From contig JAIQGL010000004.1 of NCBI GenBank assembly GCA_020072585.1, positions 372,001 to 436,000 on the forward strand: a stretch of 64,000 nucleotides of DNA. Direction: 5' to 3'. Origin of the DNA: Terriglobia bacterium (GTDB lineage Bacteria > Acidobacteriota > Terriglobia > Terriglobales > Acidobacteriaceae). The notes beneath the pieces are model-generated. The model saw only the letters and a program-made list of their open reading frames with translations. It was not told the origin of the DNA and ran no database searches. A program made the position numbers and the translations under genes. Shown here in pieces: positions 1 to 8,729 of this stretch; positions within the stretch are counted from its first letter, which is position 1; each line of letters opens with the position of its first letter.

Positions 1-435
1 GCGATGGTCATGGAATGTATCCAGCCACATGCCCACCTGGTCGTCATCGTCAATCAGTTCGCGGCGCAGCATGCGGGCGCGCAGCTTCCTGGGGTTTTTA
101 TCAAAAGCCAGAAACACGGCATAAAAGTTCTTGTCTGTATAGCCCAGGTAAGCTTCCGTCGGCTGGCTTACAGGCGCGCCGTCATGTGGTTCTTTTTGGG
201 TGAACCTGGCAATCTTCAACATCTTTCGGGCCAGATCACTGGCCGGCTCCATGCCTTCAAAGTCCCCAAGCTTGGGAGCAGCCTGCAAGCGAGGAATGGT
301 AAGTGAGCTGATCTCAGCGGTGAGATTAGGGGCAGGCAGGCTTGGGCCTTTCTGCTGCGCCCACAAAGATGTTGCCGCCAGAATGATGACCGCAAGCGTT
401 CGGATGAAGTCGTGCAAGTGTCGCCGTTTTGCCAC
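1..435 (-). CDS. DUF5916/CBM9-like secreted protein, N-terminal part only
   Basis: The minus strand from 435 reads a basic N-terminus, a hydrophobic core (TLAVIILAATSLWA) and a likely signal-peptidase site after the A-Q pair, then about 115 more residues until the window edge cuts the gene. The stretch RKMLKIARFTQKEP followed by TEAYLGYTDKNFYAVFLAFD resembles the CBM9-like sugar-binding fold that opens DUF5916 proteins, which in relatives is followed by an outer-membrane-type barrel region; that part is outside the window. The start is GTG because an in-frame stop lies about 60 nt upstream and no ATG falls between. The protein is probably exported. The family call rests on pattern only. Confidence 0.6.
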   Translation of the reverse strand, partial: MAKRRHLHDFIRTLAVIILAATSLWAQQKGPSLPAPNLTAEISSLTIPRLQAAPKLGDFEGMEPASDLARKMLKIARFTQKEPHDGAPVSQPTEAYLGYTDKNFYAVFLAFDKNPRKLRARMLRRELIDDDDQVGMWLDTFHDHR

Positions 436-587
436 GTCAATATATACCTGGGGTCCGTGATGGGGTTCCCAATTTTAGACTCAAACTGATAAGAAAGGTT
501 AACTTTGGGCACTTACGAAGGGTCATTGTTTAACAAGATCGGCAGAATGTCTGGAAAAATACGGTGACTTTTCCAAAACGATTCACT

Positions 588-1628
588 CTAGAACAAGTCC
601 GGCTGACGGCCATACTTGATGCCGAAATGCTCATAGGCCATTCGGGTGGCGACACGGCCACGCGGCGTGCGATCAAGAAACCCGATCTGAATCAGAAAAG
701 GCTCGTATATCTCTTCCAACGCGTCCTGGTCTTCCGCCAGGGCGGCGGCCAGCGTGCTGAGTCCCACAGGTCCTCCGTTATATTTCTGGATAATCGTCAG
801 CAGCAGGCGCCGGTCAATCTCGTCAAAACCGTGCTTGTCCACTTCCAGCATCTCCAGCGCGGCCTGTGCGGTGGCTTTGTCAATGCGGCCCTGCCCGCGA
901 ACCTGGGCAAAGTCGCGCACCCGGCGCAACAGGCGGTTGGCGATGCGCGGTGTGCCGCGGGCACGGTGTGCCAGTTCGTCAGCCCCGGCATCGTCAATGG
1001 ACACTCCCAGTATTTCCGCAGAGCGTTCCACAACGAATTTGAGTTCCTCAGTGGTATAGAACTCCAGCCGCAAAAGGATGCCAAAGCGTGAGCGCAGTGG
1101 AGCGGAGAGCATACCGGCACGCGTGGTGGCCGCCACAAAGGTAAACGGACGCACGTCAATCGTGTGCGTTCTGGCGGAAGGCCCCTGCCCAATGATGATG
1201 TCCAGCTTGTAATCTTCCAGCGCCGAGTAAAGGATTTCTTCCAGTGCTGGCTGCAAGCGGTGGACTTCATCCAGAAACAGCACCTGCCGGTCGCGCAGGT
1301 TGGTAAGAATGGCAGTGAGATCGCCCTTGATCTGTATGGCTGGTCCAGCGCTCTGCTGGTAGGCCACGCCCATTTCATTGGCGATGATGGTGGCCAGCGT
1401 CGTCTTACCCAGCCCCGGCGGACCATAGAGCAAAACGTGGTCCAGGGCCTCACCGCGAGACTTGGCTGCCTCTATCGCCACAGACAGGTTTTCCTTGACC
1501 TTGTTCTGGCCGATGAATTCGCGCAGGTAGCGCGGACGCAGCTTTAACTCAAAAGAAGCATCGTCTTCCGCCTGCACGGCGGACACCAGGCGGTCTTTAT
1601 CAATCGATTTGTGCTCCGCGGCAGACAC
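588..1628 (-). CDS. ruvB: Holliday junction branch migration ATPase RuvB
   Basis: RuvB is the hexameric AAA+ motor that drives branch migration of Holliday junctions with RuvA. At 346 residues the length is typical. An N-terminal [12 protein letters not shown] segment precedes Walker A (GPPGLGKTT, about residue 70), Walker B (LFLDEVHR), sensor 1 (VAATTRAG) and the arginine-finger region (LRSRFGI). The C-terminal winged helix ends in [13 protein letters not shown]. The start codon is GTG with only a weak ribosome site. ruvA and ruvC are not next to it here. The identification is secure. Confidence 0.97.
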   Translation of the reverse strand: MSAAEHKSIDKDRLVSAVQAEDDASFELKLRPRYLREFIGQNKVKENLSVAIEAAKSRGEALDHVLLYGPPGLGKTTLATIIANEMGVAYQQSAGPAIQIKGDLTAILTNLRDRQVLFLDEVHRLQPALEEILYSALEDYKLDIIIGQGPSARTHTIDVRPFTFVAATTRAGMLSAPLRSRFGILLRLEFYTTEELKFVVERSAEILGVSIDDAGADELAHRARGTPRIANRLLRRVRDFAQVRGQGRIDKATAQAALEMLEVDKHGFDEIDRRLLLTIIQKYNGGPVGLSTLAAALAEDQDALEEIYEPFLIQIGFLDRTPRGRVATRMAYEHFGIKYGRQPDLF

Positions 1629-1826
1629 TCTGGCGATGGTAAAGCGAACTGGGAAAAAATGGAAGAACCGAGATGGAGAAAAGAGAGTGTTGCCGTTGGC
1701 AATCGGTTAGATCGATTCGCTGGGATCACTCAATTTCTAAACGGCTTAACCTCAAGATTTCAGCAACAGTTCCGGTAGGCGGCAGTTGTTGAAGGATGTG
1801 GTTCGCTATTTTCTTGTAACAAAGGA

Positions 1827-2141
1827 CTACCGTATCTTTGACAAACTGGCTCGTGAAAAATGGAGGTTGTATCTGGCGTTTACGCTATGTTCCTTGAGCT
1901 CTCGATATTCGGTCTTAATTCCCTTGAGATAATCGAGTTTTTTCACTTTCTCTGAGCGGGCCTGATGATCCGGCGGATGGATGGCGTGATTGTGGGCCAG
2001 CAGCGCATCGACCAGGTGCAGGGCTGCGTAGAAATATGCCGTGACAACCCAATCAAGATACGGTGTAGCATCAAGATCAAAGGATTCCGCAAGGCGCAGA
2101 TTGTGAAGGGAGCGTTCTAAGTGTTCGTTCGTGCTCGGCAC
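1827..2141 (-). CDS. HEPN-like small protein, second gene of a coupled pair
   Basis: A 104-residue helical protein. The core YLDWVVTAYFYAALHLVDALLA, a following HPPDHQAR segment and a late SVNARYNL segment match a HEPN-like family with D-W-V-V-T-A-x-F-Y-A-A-L-H and S-x-x-A-R-Y signatures. HEPN proteins are often RNases or toxins, but the classical R-x4-6-H motif is not clear here (R and H are three residues apart in ARYNLHF), so nuclease activity is uncertain. Its GTG start directly follows the TAA stop of the upstream gene with no gap, so translation is probably coupled. What it acts on is unknown. Confidence 0.6.
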   Translation of the reverse strand: MPSTNEHLERSLHNLRLAESFDLDATPYLDWVVTAYFYAALHLVDALLAHNHAIHPPDHQARSEKVKKLDYLKGIKTEYRELKEHSVNARYNLHFSRASLSKIR

Positions 2142-2486
2142 TTATGCAGTACGTTTGAATACCGGTGTTGCGTCCGAAATGAAATCGTCAATGGTGCGGC
2201 CCGGCGGAACGGCAATCAGATTAAAATCAAATTTGACGTCCGAAAAATCCTTTTCGATTTTATCTTCTATGCCGTAGATGGCACGCCGCACGTTCTCGTC
2301 TTTATATTTGGTTGTGCCAACCCAAGTGGAAAAAATTCCATCACGAAATAGAAAGTGCAGAGAAACCACTCCCTCAACTTTTTTAAGAAGCGACCCCATC
2401 TCCGTCGTTATTCCCGTCGTGATGTCAGTGGCGACGAGCGGTGACGCTAATGTGCCTGGGGACGACGATGCTGCTGTTTTCACCAT
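2142..2486 (-). CDS. Conserved-looking hypothetical protein, partner of the HEPN-like gene
   Basis: A 114-residue soluble protein with no signal peptide or membrane segment. The N-terminal 30 residues are rich in Ser, Thr and Ala. The body alternates strands and helices (VEGVVSLHFLF, VRRAIYGIEDKIEKDF, VKFDFNLIAVPPG). The start at MVKTAASS is chosen because a GAGGGG ribosome site lies about 9 nt upstream; an earlier in-frame Met lacks one. The stop abuts the GTG of the HEPN-like gene, so the two form a unit. Small two-gene units with a HEPN member are often toxin-antitoxin modules, but no nucleotidyltransferase motif is visible here, so that role is only inferred. Confidence 0.55.
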   Translation of the reverse strand: MVKTAASSSPGTLASPLVATDITTGITTEMGSLLKKVEGVVSLHFLFRDGIFSTWVGTTKYKDENVRRAIYGIEDKIEKDFSDVKFDFNLIAVPPGRTIDDFISDATPVFKRTA

Positions 2487-2843
2487 ACAATTTATCCCCT
2501 CATCTGGGTGGCTGATCATATTATCTCATTTCCCAAATTGCGCGCTTGATACTGCCGGTTACTTAAGTAGTTTCGCGTTTGATCCATGTTGATTCAATAA
2601 ATTCAATAACTTAGAAGCGCCCGGCATGTGGCGCGTTGGCTCATACCTTAAAACCCCTAATTATTCCTATCGACGCACAATTTACATTTCTTCATAGTCC
2701 CGTGGCACAAAGAGCTGCGAATCCTGCCTCATCATATAGACGTTTTCGGCGCCGGAGAATACACAAAATAATTGCGCCAAAGAGAGGCCGCTACGAAGAT
2801 TGTCGTAGAGATTCGTGATGCTGGCGGCAATCCCAGGTGACAG
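2487..2843. other. Gene-free stretch upstream of the HEPN-like pair
   Basis: About 357 bp between the 5' end of the HEPN-like pair and the 3' end of the TPR gene. It is more AT-rich than its neighbours. Short open frames here have no ribosome site or recognisable product. It presumably holds the promoter of the HEPN-like pair, but I cannot point to a convincing one. Confidence 0.5.
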
Positions 2844-4019
2844 CTATTCCTTTTTGGCGGAGACGCTTAGATCTTCAAGGCGCTTGGCATCGGTCCTGAG
2901 CGTTTCCGCATCCGGAGAGTTCGGCGCCGCGGCCAGGTAGTCGCGGATTTCGCGCGCTGCGCCCGCGTAGTCCTGTTTGCGCGAATAGATGTAGCTCAAC
3001 AGAAGACAGACGTCAGGATGGCTGTGCTGAGTGTCCACGGCCTTGAATTTTTTGCCGCTCTCTTCCGCGGCATCAAATTTTTGCACGTTGTAGTTGGCTG
3101 CCGCGTTAAAAAAATAGGCCAGCGGAAAGGCGAAGGCATTCAGCTTCACCACCTGATCGGTAAGGTGGATGGCTTCGTCCCACTTCTTTTCCTGCATCGC
3201 GATCATGGCCAGGCCGTAGGAAGGGTTTACAAACTGTGGGTCAGCCGCAATGGCCCGCGTGTATTCGCTGCGCGCATCCTCAAACTGATCACGTTGCCGG
3301 TGGATGTCCCCCAGCAAGGTCCATGCCGCGGCGAACTGGGGATAAATCTGGACCGCCTTGTTCAGGTCTTTCTCGGCTTCAGCCGGCTTGTCTGCTTTGA
3401 GCTTTTGCGCTTTCTCATAAGCGCGCATGGCGTCTTTGGGCGCCACCATGCTGGTCACGCTGATGGTGGTGCCTTTGGCATCGCCCATGCGCTTGAGAAA
3501 AATTGTGCCGATATCAAATTGCCAGGTATCACCGCTGGTCCGCAGTATGGCGGTGCTGGACTGGTAGCCGGCCAGTACGGCGCGAAACTCACAACCGGTC
3601 AGGTCCATGGGCCTGCGATTGGCGTTGCTGCCCGGACGCGACACAGTACCGGGGTTCAGGCGCGAATCATTTTCGCTGGCGTCCTGAAATCCAATGTTCA
3701 AGCCCAGCTGAAATTCAAACTGCCCCTTGGAATCGCTGTAGCCTTCCCGGCGGATGACCCCGCCGCAGATGCGCTCGATTGCGACTGGTTCCAGCAAAGT
3801 TCCACCGCCTTCCAGCATGACTTTGCCGGAGACGAACATCGGCTGCGCCGAAGTGTCAGGTGAGGTTGGAGTCCGCGACGGAATGGTGGTCCTGTTTGTT
3901 GTATTGGACGAACCGGTAGGGCCGCGCTGGGCCATAGCGGCCTGTGAGAGCAGAACAACGCCAACCAATACCCAGGTTCCAAACTGAAAGGTCCTGAACT
4001 GAGCGGAGCTTGGATTCAT
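2844..4019 (-). CDS. Secreted TPR protein with carboxypeptidase-regulatory-like domain
   Basis: 391 residues. A signal peptide (WVLVGVVLLSQAAMA, cleavage near AMA-Q) is followed by a Ser/Thr/Pro-rich linker and a beta-sandwich segment (VSGKVMLEGGG to DSKGQFEFQLG) typical of carboxypeptidase-regulatory-like domains. The second half holds tetratricopeptide repeats (AWTLLGDIHRQRDQFEDAR, YGLAMIAMQEKKWDEAIH and further units), which mediate protein contacts. The start MNPSS is chosen because GGAGG lies 5-6 nt before it; a TTG codon 24 nt upstream lacks a good site. It probably works in the periplasm or on the outer membrane as a scaffold. No specific partner is visible. Confidence 0.8.
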   Translation of the reverse strand: MNPSSAQFRTFQFGTWVLVGVVLLSQAAMAQRGPTGSSNTTNRTTIPSRTPTSPDTSAQPMFVSGKVMLEGGGTLLEPVAIERICGGVIRREGYSDSKGQFEFQLGLNIGFQDASENDSRLNPGTVSRPGSNANRRPMDLTGCEFRAVLAGYQSSTAILRTSGDTWQFDIGTIFLKRMGDAKGTTISVTSMVAPKDAMRAYEKAQKLKADKPAEAEKDLNKAVQIYPQFAAAWTLLGDIHRQRDQFEDARSEYTRAIAADPQFVNPSYGLAMIAMQEKKWDEAIHLTDQVVKLNAFAFPLAYFFNAAANYNVQKFDAAEESGKKFKAVDTQHSHPDVCLLLSYIYSRKQDYAGAAREIRDYLAAAPNSPDAETLRTDAKRLEDLSVSAKKE

Positions 4020-4236
4020 CGCAACCTCCATCCGCGCCCACAAACAGGCGCAGAACTGGCGCTTACTGGTCAGATATAAGGAATGTTACGCCTTTTATGT
4101 TCCCGTTTGATTAAAAAATTGTTCGGGTAAAAATCCGGAGTACCCGTCCGAGTGGAGAATTTCCCGCAGTCCCCCTGGCCGGGAACGGCAAAAGAACAAG
4201 AAGAAACTGGTCCAAGAAGTTAGACAGGAAGGCAGG

Positions 4237-4443
4237 CTATTCTTTGCGCGTGTTTCCTATTTCTGCAATGATTTCCTGGCCCAGCATCTTGCTGCCGTCA
4301 TAGAGCACTTCAATCAGGCGGGCGCGGGACGCACGGGCGTTCGCCACCACGGTCGCCAGCTCCGTGCTGGGAAACAGCCCGACGATTTCCCACTTGTTGT
4401 CTGCGGTTTGTACCCAGAGCTCGTATTGCTTCCACTTGGCCAT
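4237..4443 (-). CDS. Small hypothetical protein
   Basis: 68 residues from MAKWKQYELWVQ, preceded by a GCAGGGA ribosome site. The pattern (aromatic strand YELWVQTADNKWEIVGLF, then helix ELATVVANARASRARLIEVLYDG) resembles small conserved acidobacterial proteins of unknown function. There is no signal peptide or membrane segment. It lies alone between the TPR gene and the higBA pair. The open frame extends 21 codons further upstream, but that part has no ribosome site. Confidence 0.6.
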   Translation of the reverse strand: MAKWKQYELWVQTADNKWEIVGLFPSTELATVVANARASRARLIEVLYDGSKMLGQEIIAEIGNTRKE

Positions 4444-4548
4444 TCGTGTCCCTGCTAGTGTCTCATATCGGAAGAAGATTTCGCGCGGACAACGCTTAGA
4501 AGACAATCTGAAACGTCGCTGATCACTGTTGAAATTAATTTACGGCGA

Positions 4549-4863
4549 TCATGCTGCGTCGGCATGGGGTTTGATTTTTTTGATTTTATTCCTGATTTTC
4601 TTTCCGACGCTGGCCAGGGCGTAGGAAGATTGCAAGTTCATCCAGAATTCGGCGGATGTCCCAAAAAACGCAGCCAGCAGCATCGCCATGTCCGCGCTTA
4701 TGCCGCTTTTTCGGGTTGTTATATCGCTGATTCTTTGCGCGGTAACGCCTATGGCTTTGGCCAGAGCATATCCTGAGATTCCCATGGGCTTCAGGAATTC
4801 ATGCTTGAGGATATCTCCAGGATGGGTTGCCCAAGCTGCTGATGTTCTTCTTTCAAACGACAT
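4549..4863 (-). CDS. higA: HigA-family antitoxin
   Basis: 104 residues with the HigA pattern: HPGDILKHEFLKPMGISGYALAKAI, then a recognition helix (TAQRISDITTRKSGIS) and the closing FFGTSAEFWMNLQSSYAL. It is an XRE-type helix-turn-helix repressor that neutralises the HigB toxin and, in the family, represses the shared promoter. It starts 11 nt after the higB stop, with an AGGGA ribosome site. The lysine-rich tail (KKIRNKIKKIK) is slightly longer than usual. Confidence 0.93.
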   Translation of the reverse strand: MSFERRTSAAWATHPGDILKHEFLKPMGISGYALAKAIGVTAQRISDITTRKSGISADMAMLLAAFFGTSAEFWMNLQSSYALASVGKKIRNKIKKIKPHADAA

Positions 4864-4874
4864 TTCTATTTCCC

Positions 4875-5156
4875 TTAGTGATAGTCGGTAATCTCGACAT
4901 CGTAAGCATGGCCGTCTTTCCAGGTGAAACAAACTCTATATTTCGCGTTTATCCAAATCGCATGCTGGCCGAGCCGGTCATCTTCAAGAGCGTGAAGCCT
5001 GTTTCCGGGAGGCACCTTGAGATCACGCAATTCTCTTGCAGCCTCGACCATATCCAGTTTTCTCCTGGCCACATTGCGCACATTCGGAGGGACCGTGCTG
5101 CTAGCGCCTTTTTCCCAGAACTTTCGAGTTCCTTCATCTGCGAACGATTTAATCAC
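4875..5156 (-). CDS. higB: HigB/RelE-family toxin
   Basis: 93 residues: VIKSFADEGTRKFWEKG at the front, RKLDMVEAARELRDLKVPPGNRLHAL in the middle and HAIWINAKYRVCFTW-DAYDVEITDYH at the end. This is the HigB fold, a ribosome-dependent mRNA nuclease. The family keeps the late W-R/K-x-x-F and YDVEI-DYH signatures, both visible. GTG is chosen as start because GGAG lies 7 nt upstream and the homologous N-terminus begins at this residue. Order is toxin first, antitoxin second, the normal hig order. Both genes look intact. Confidence 0.92.
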   Translation of the reverse strand: MIKSFADEGTRKFWEKGASSTVPPNVRNVARRKLDMVEAARELRDLKVPPGNRLHALEDDRLGQHAIWINAKYRVCFTWKDGHAYDVEITDYH

Positions 5157-5276
5157 TTGCGATCTCCACAATAGCGGGGATTCAATATCATGTCAAACAT
5201 TATTAATGCTTCACATGACTATACTAAGCGCCCTTAAATATTGAAGTATCCAAAGCAACGCTCAAGCGAACCAGCT

Positions 5277-5307
5277 GAGAAAACGGGCGGGCACTTGGCC
5301 CGCCCGT
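5277..5307 (-). terminator. Rho-independent terminator of the M2 peptidase gene
   Basis: On the minus strand a 10-bp perfect stem (ACGGGCGGGC / GCCCGCCCGT) with a 5-nt loop is followed by TTTTCTC, 29 nt beyond the stop of the peptidase gene. Confidence 0.8.
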
Positions 5308-5335
5308 AATCAGCGATTGATGAATCTGCTCAGAT

Positions 5336-7303
5336 TTACCTGCTGGTATGCCGAGGCGGAGTTTCTGCTCCGGTGTCCATGCCCTGCCAGCCGGCTTTTT
5401 CGCCCTGGTTCTGTTCGTCGAGCCATTTTTTTAACGGCGCAAAATAATCCAGGATCGCGGTAGCATCCATCTGGCGCTGGCCGGTGAGGGCTTCCAGTGC
5501 GTCCGGCCAAGGCTTGGTCTTACCCATGGTGAGCATCTTGTTCAGGCGCTCGCCCGCCGCCTTGTTTTTATAAATGGAGCAGCGATGCAGCGGCCCCTGG
5601 AATCCCGCCGTCTGACAAAGCGCGCGCTGAAACTGGAATTGCAGAATGCGCGCCAGAAAGTAACGCACGTAGGGAGTGTTATTCGCGATGTGGAATTTTG
5701 CGCCGGGATCAAAATCAGCCTCGCTGCGCTCCACCGGAGGAGCCACGCCCTGATATTTGGCTTTCAGGTCCCACCATGCTTTGTTGTACTGCGCGGGCGT
5801 GGTCTCGCCGGAAAAGACCTGCCACCGCCACTTATCGATCATCAGGCCGAACGGCAGAAAGGCAATCTTATCCATGGCCTGTTTGAGCAGGTAACCAATG
5901 TCAGCACTCTCCGGCGGCACAGCGTCCAGTAAGCCTACTTCTTTCAGATACTCAGGTGTTACGGAGAGCGCTATGGTATCTCCCACAGCTTCATGGAATC
6001 CATCATTGGCGCTATCTTGAAAGAGCGGGTCCTGGTCTTTATACGCGCGTTGATAAAAATTGTGGCCAAGCTCGTGATGGACGGTCACGAAATCGTCGTC
6101 TTTGATTTCAATGCACATCTTCAGGCGAAGATCTTCTTTCTGGTCGATGTCCCAGGCATTGGCATGGCAGGTAACGTCACGGTCCCGCGGCTTGATAAAC
6201 AATGAGCGTTCCCAGAAAGTCTTTGGCAGCTCGGCAAACCCGAGTGACTTGAAAAAGCCTTCGGCATAGCGGACCATGCCCTGCTCATCGACCTTGTGGT
6301 CTTTGAGGATCTGGGTCAGGTCATAACCCTTGTCGACGCCGGCCGGCGCCACCAGAGGATAGATATTGCCCCACTCCTGCGCCCACATGTTGCCCAGCAG
6401 GTGCGCGGGAATCAAGCCGTCAGGCCGCTCCGCCACTTTTCCGTATTTCTTGATGAGCTGTTTGCGGACGTAGGTGTGCAGGGAAACATAAAACGGCTCC
6501 ACCTGCCGCCACAGACGTTCCACTTCAGCACTGAATTGCTCCGGAGTCATGTCATAGGCGCTCCGCCACATAGCGCCGGTCTCGGGGAATCCCAGCTCTT
6601 TTGCGCCCTGGTTGGAGAGCTGCGCAAAACGAGCATACTTTTCTCTCATGGGCACGGAAATCTTGTGCCAGCCTACCCATGCGTCCAGCAGTTCGTCAGG
6701 ATTGGTGCTGCTGGCCAGAACGCGGCTGAGATCGCCCAGCGAACGGCAGCTTTCCTTGCCATCCGGCCCGGGCTTGCAGTATTTGCCCTTGCCATACATG
6801 CCATCCAGTTTGCTGGCGAGCTCGGTCAGCTCTTTGCGCTCAGCGTCATTGTTAGGCGCTGGCGCCGTGAGCGACAACTTGAGCAACAGGAATTTTCTTG
6901 CCAGAGCGGGCGGCAGCTTCATGCCGTCAAAGCGGCGGGCATCGAGCGCAAACTGGGTCACGGCGGCGGTAAGCTTCTCATTGGCCTGCGCGGCCATGGT
7001 CTCCGTGTCATCGGTAATGAAGTTTTCCTGTACCCAGCCGGCGCGACTGGACCGGACAACGAGGTCCTCAAGCTGATCTTCCGCCTTCTTCATGAACGCC
7101 TGCGCTTCTGCGACGGTAGGCGTCTTTGCCGGACGCAGAGTTTTTGCTTGCGCCGCCGGCTTTTTAGGCGCGTCCTGCGCAAAGGCCGAGCAGACTGCGG
7201 GCAGAATGAGAATGGCCAATCTGATTATTGTCGTTCTAAGTTTTGGCGGCTTTGCTTTTGGAGATCCGGGAATTGTCGATTTGAAAATACGGTGTGAAAA
7301 CAT
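5336..7303 (-). CDS. Secreted M2-family zinc dipeptidyl carboxypeptidase (ACE-like)
   Basis: 655 residues. A signal peptide (TTIIRLAILILPAVCSAFAQ) and an Ala/Lys/Pro linker precede the M2 domain. The zinc motif HHELGH sits near residue 410, with the third ligand in GFHEAVGDT about 24 residues later. Other family features include GSDANDGFHEA-like spacing and the PFGLMIDKWRW segment. M2 enzymes remove C-terminal dipeptides from peptides; bacterial members are exported and probably serve peptide scavenging. The start is well supported by GGGAGGAG 2-8 nt upstream. The length matches single-domain ACE homologues. It is a single gene with its own terminator. Confidence 0.93.
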   Translation of the reverse strand: MFSHRIFKSTIPGSPKAKPPKLRTTIIRLAILILPAVCSAFAQDAPKKPAAQAKTLRPAKTPTVAEAQAFMKKAEDQLEDLVVRSSRAGWVQENFITDDTETMAAQANEKLTAAVTQFALDARRFDGMKLPPALARKFLLLKLSLTAPAPNNDAERKELTELASKLDGMYGKGKYCKPGPDGKESCRSLGDLSRVLASSTNPDELLDAWVGWHKISVPMREKYARFAQLSNQGAKELGFPETGAMWRSAYDMTPEQFSAEVERLWRQVEPFYVSLHTYVRKQLIKKYGKVAERPDGLIPAHLLGNMWAQEWGNIYPLVAPAGVDKGYDLTQILKDHKVDEQGMVRYAEGFFKSLGFAELPKTFWERSLFIKPRDRDVTCHANAWDIDQKEDLRLKMCIEIKDDDFVTVHHELGHNFYQRAYKDQDPLFQDSANDGFHEAVGDTIALSVTPEYLKEVGLLDAVPPESADIGYLLKQAMDKIAFLPFGLMIDKWRWQVFSGETTPAQYNKAWWDLKAKYQGVAPPVERSEADFDPGAKFHIANNTPYVRYFLARILQFQFQRALCQTAGFQGPLHRCSIYKNKAAGERLNKMLTMGKTKPWPDALEALTGQRQMDATAILDYFAPLKKWLDEQNQGEKAGWQGMDTGAETPPRHTSR

Positions 7304-7426
7304 TGCTCCTCCCGACGGGGTCCACGAAACTGCCTAGAGTAGCGGTTCTGCGGAGCGTAAGCAAATCAGAGAGGCTAAATGATAGAGACCCATGGGTTCT
7401 GTTTGGCCCCGCAACCAAGGGAAGAT

Positions 7427-7768
7427 TCACTTGCCGCGGCGGGCGACCACGTGCGCATTCCGAATTCGCTTCACAATTACAGGCTGAGATGCCCCCTGCT
7501 TGTATCGTTCCGTGGGGCAGATGGTGAAATCCGCAAATAGAGCTTGATTATCACTCTTTGGATAATGCAGATAGCGGAAGATCAGTTCTGAGGATTCTTC
7601 ATCAACAACGAAGAAAGTGTGATGCGTTCCGACGTGCCAAATTTCGAGGAAGGCGTCACCGCTGTACAAAATTGCTCTGCCATGAATCTCACGGCAAGCC
7701 TCCGCAAACGAAGACTGTCCAAAAACTGTTAGCAGAGCCAGGCCAATCAACATGGAAACCCGGTTCAT
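7427..7768 (-). CDS. Small secreted hypothetical protein
   Basis: 113 residues starting at MNRVSMLIGLALLTVFGQ, a clear signal peptide with cleavage near SSFAEA. The mature part has two Cys and a beta-rich look (GRAILYSGDAFLEIWHVG, HTFFVVDEESSELIFRYL). The upstream open frame without a ribosome site is ignored; AGGAGA lies about 11 nt before the chosen ATG. I do not recognise the family. Confidence 0.6.
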   Translation of the reverse strand: MNRVSMLIGLALLTVFGQSSFAEACREIHGRAILYSGDAFLEIWHVGTHHTFFVVDEESSELIFRYLHYPKSDNQALFADFTICPTERYKQGASQPVIVKRIRNAHVVARRGK

Positions 7769-7977
7769 TGTCTTAAAATGTCTCCTTTGGATACCAACGA
7801 GGGTACCATCGCGGCGGCTCTGCTTTTGCCGTCTGAGCGTGCGATTCAAACAGCAGAAACCAGGAACATGGACGAATCCAACCGATCTCGCCAGGCATCT
7901 TTTCAACATTCATGATTTCTGGAAACATGTTCTTGAAAAGTATGGGTTACTGAAAACAGCAATACGAAGGGACCATC

Positions 7978-8460
7978 ATGACCAATGAGAAATTGCTAGT
8001 GTCAGTGGCATTGAACGCCTGGAACACAAATATCGCGAGAGCCGAGAAGACGTTTTCCGGCCTCACTCAGGAACAACTCCAGAAGGAAGTTGCGCCAGGC
8101 AAGAACCGCCTGATTTACGTGTGGGGACACCTGGCTGCCGTACACGATGGAATGTTGCCTCTGCTCGACTTCGGGCCGCGGCTCCATCCTGAACTTGATG
8201 CCTCGTTTTTGACCAATCCTGATAAGACAACGCCAAATCTACCTACAGCGGAGGAAGTGCGGAAAGCCTGGAATAACGTGAACCGCAAATTGTCCCAGGG
8301 ATTTGCCAATCTGCAACCGGAGCAGTGGCTGCACAAACATACTGCTGTATCGGACGAAGACTTTGCCAAAGAGCCATGGCGTAATCGCTTTGCCATCCTG
8401 CTGAGCCGTACGACTCATGTTGCATATCACCTGGGCCAGGCAGCGTTGGTTCCGAAGTAA
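7978..8460 (+). CDS. DinB-like metal-binding four-helix protein
   Basis: 160 residues of the DinB/YfiT-like fold: a first helix (LVSVALNAWNTNIARAEKTF), a conserved His in VWGHLAAVHDGM and a second His pair in TTHVAYHLGQAAL, the usual metal ligands. Family members bind a divalent metal; several are thiol-dependent transferases, but the substrate cannot be read from the sequence. It is a single gene and the start is the first ATG. The name reflects fold similarity to damage-inducible DinB of Bacillus, not the DNA polymerase. Confidence 0.85.
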   Translation: MTNEKLLVSVALNAWNTNIARAEKTFSGLTQEQLQKEVAPGKNRLIYVWGHLAAVHDGMLPLLDFGPRLHPELDASFLTNPDKTTPNLPTAEEVRKAWNNVNRKLSQGFANLQPEQWLHKHTAVSDEDFAKEPWRNRFAILLSRTTHVAYHLGQAALVPK

Positions 8461-8729
8461 TATCGGGATCAATGCTGTCCCCTCATTTTGAATTCTAAAT
8501 ACATGTACGCCCATGACCCGCCCCGCTGGGTTCATTGGAGTGTGACCGCCTGTTCGCTTTCGGAACCGAACTGTGCGATTTCGAACAGCAGAAATCTGGA
8601 ACCGGGGACGAGTGGATGGCGTATATCTACTTGGCATTCAGGTGCTTGGCTGTCTTTACCGGTTAGGGCATCAGATTGCCAGTCTTTAGTTCTTCTGCTG
8701 ACAGTGAGCCGCGCGCCGGAGGTAATTTT

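Noticed and set aside
2636-2818. 60-codon plus-strand open frame
   Set aside because: No ribosome site, no recognisable motif, and composition like the AT-rich intergenic DNA around it.
6296-7297. 333-codon plus-strand open frame
   Set aside because: Antisense to the M2 peptidase gene, whose signal peptide and zinc motif are unambiguous.
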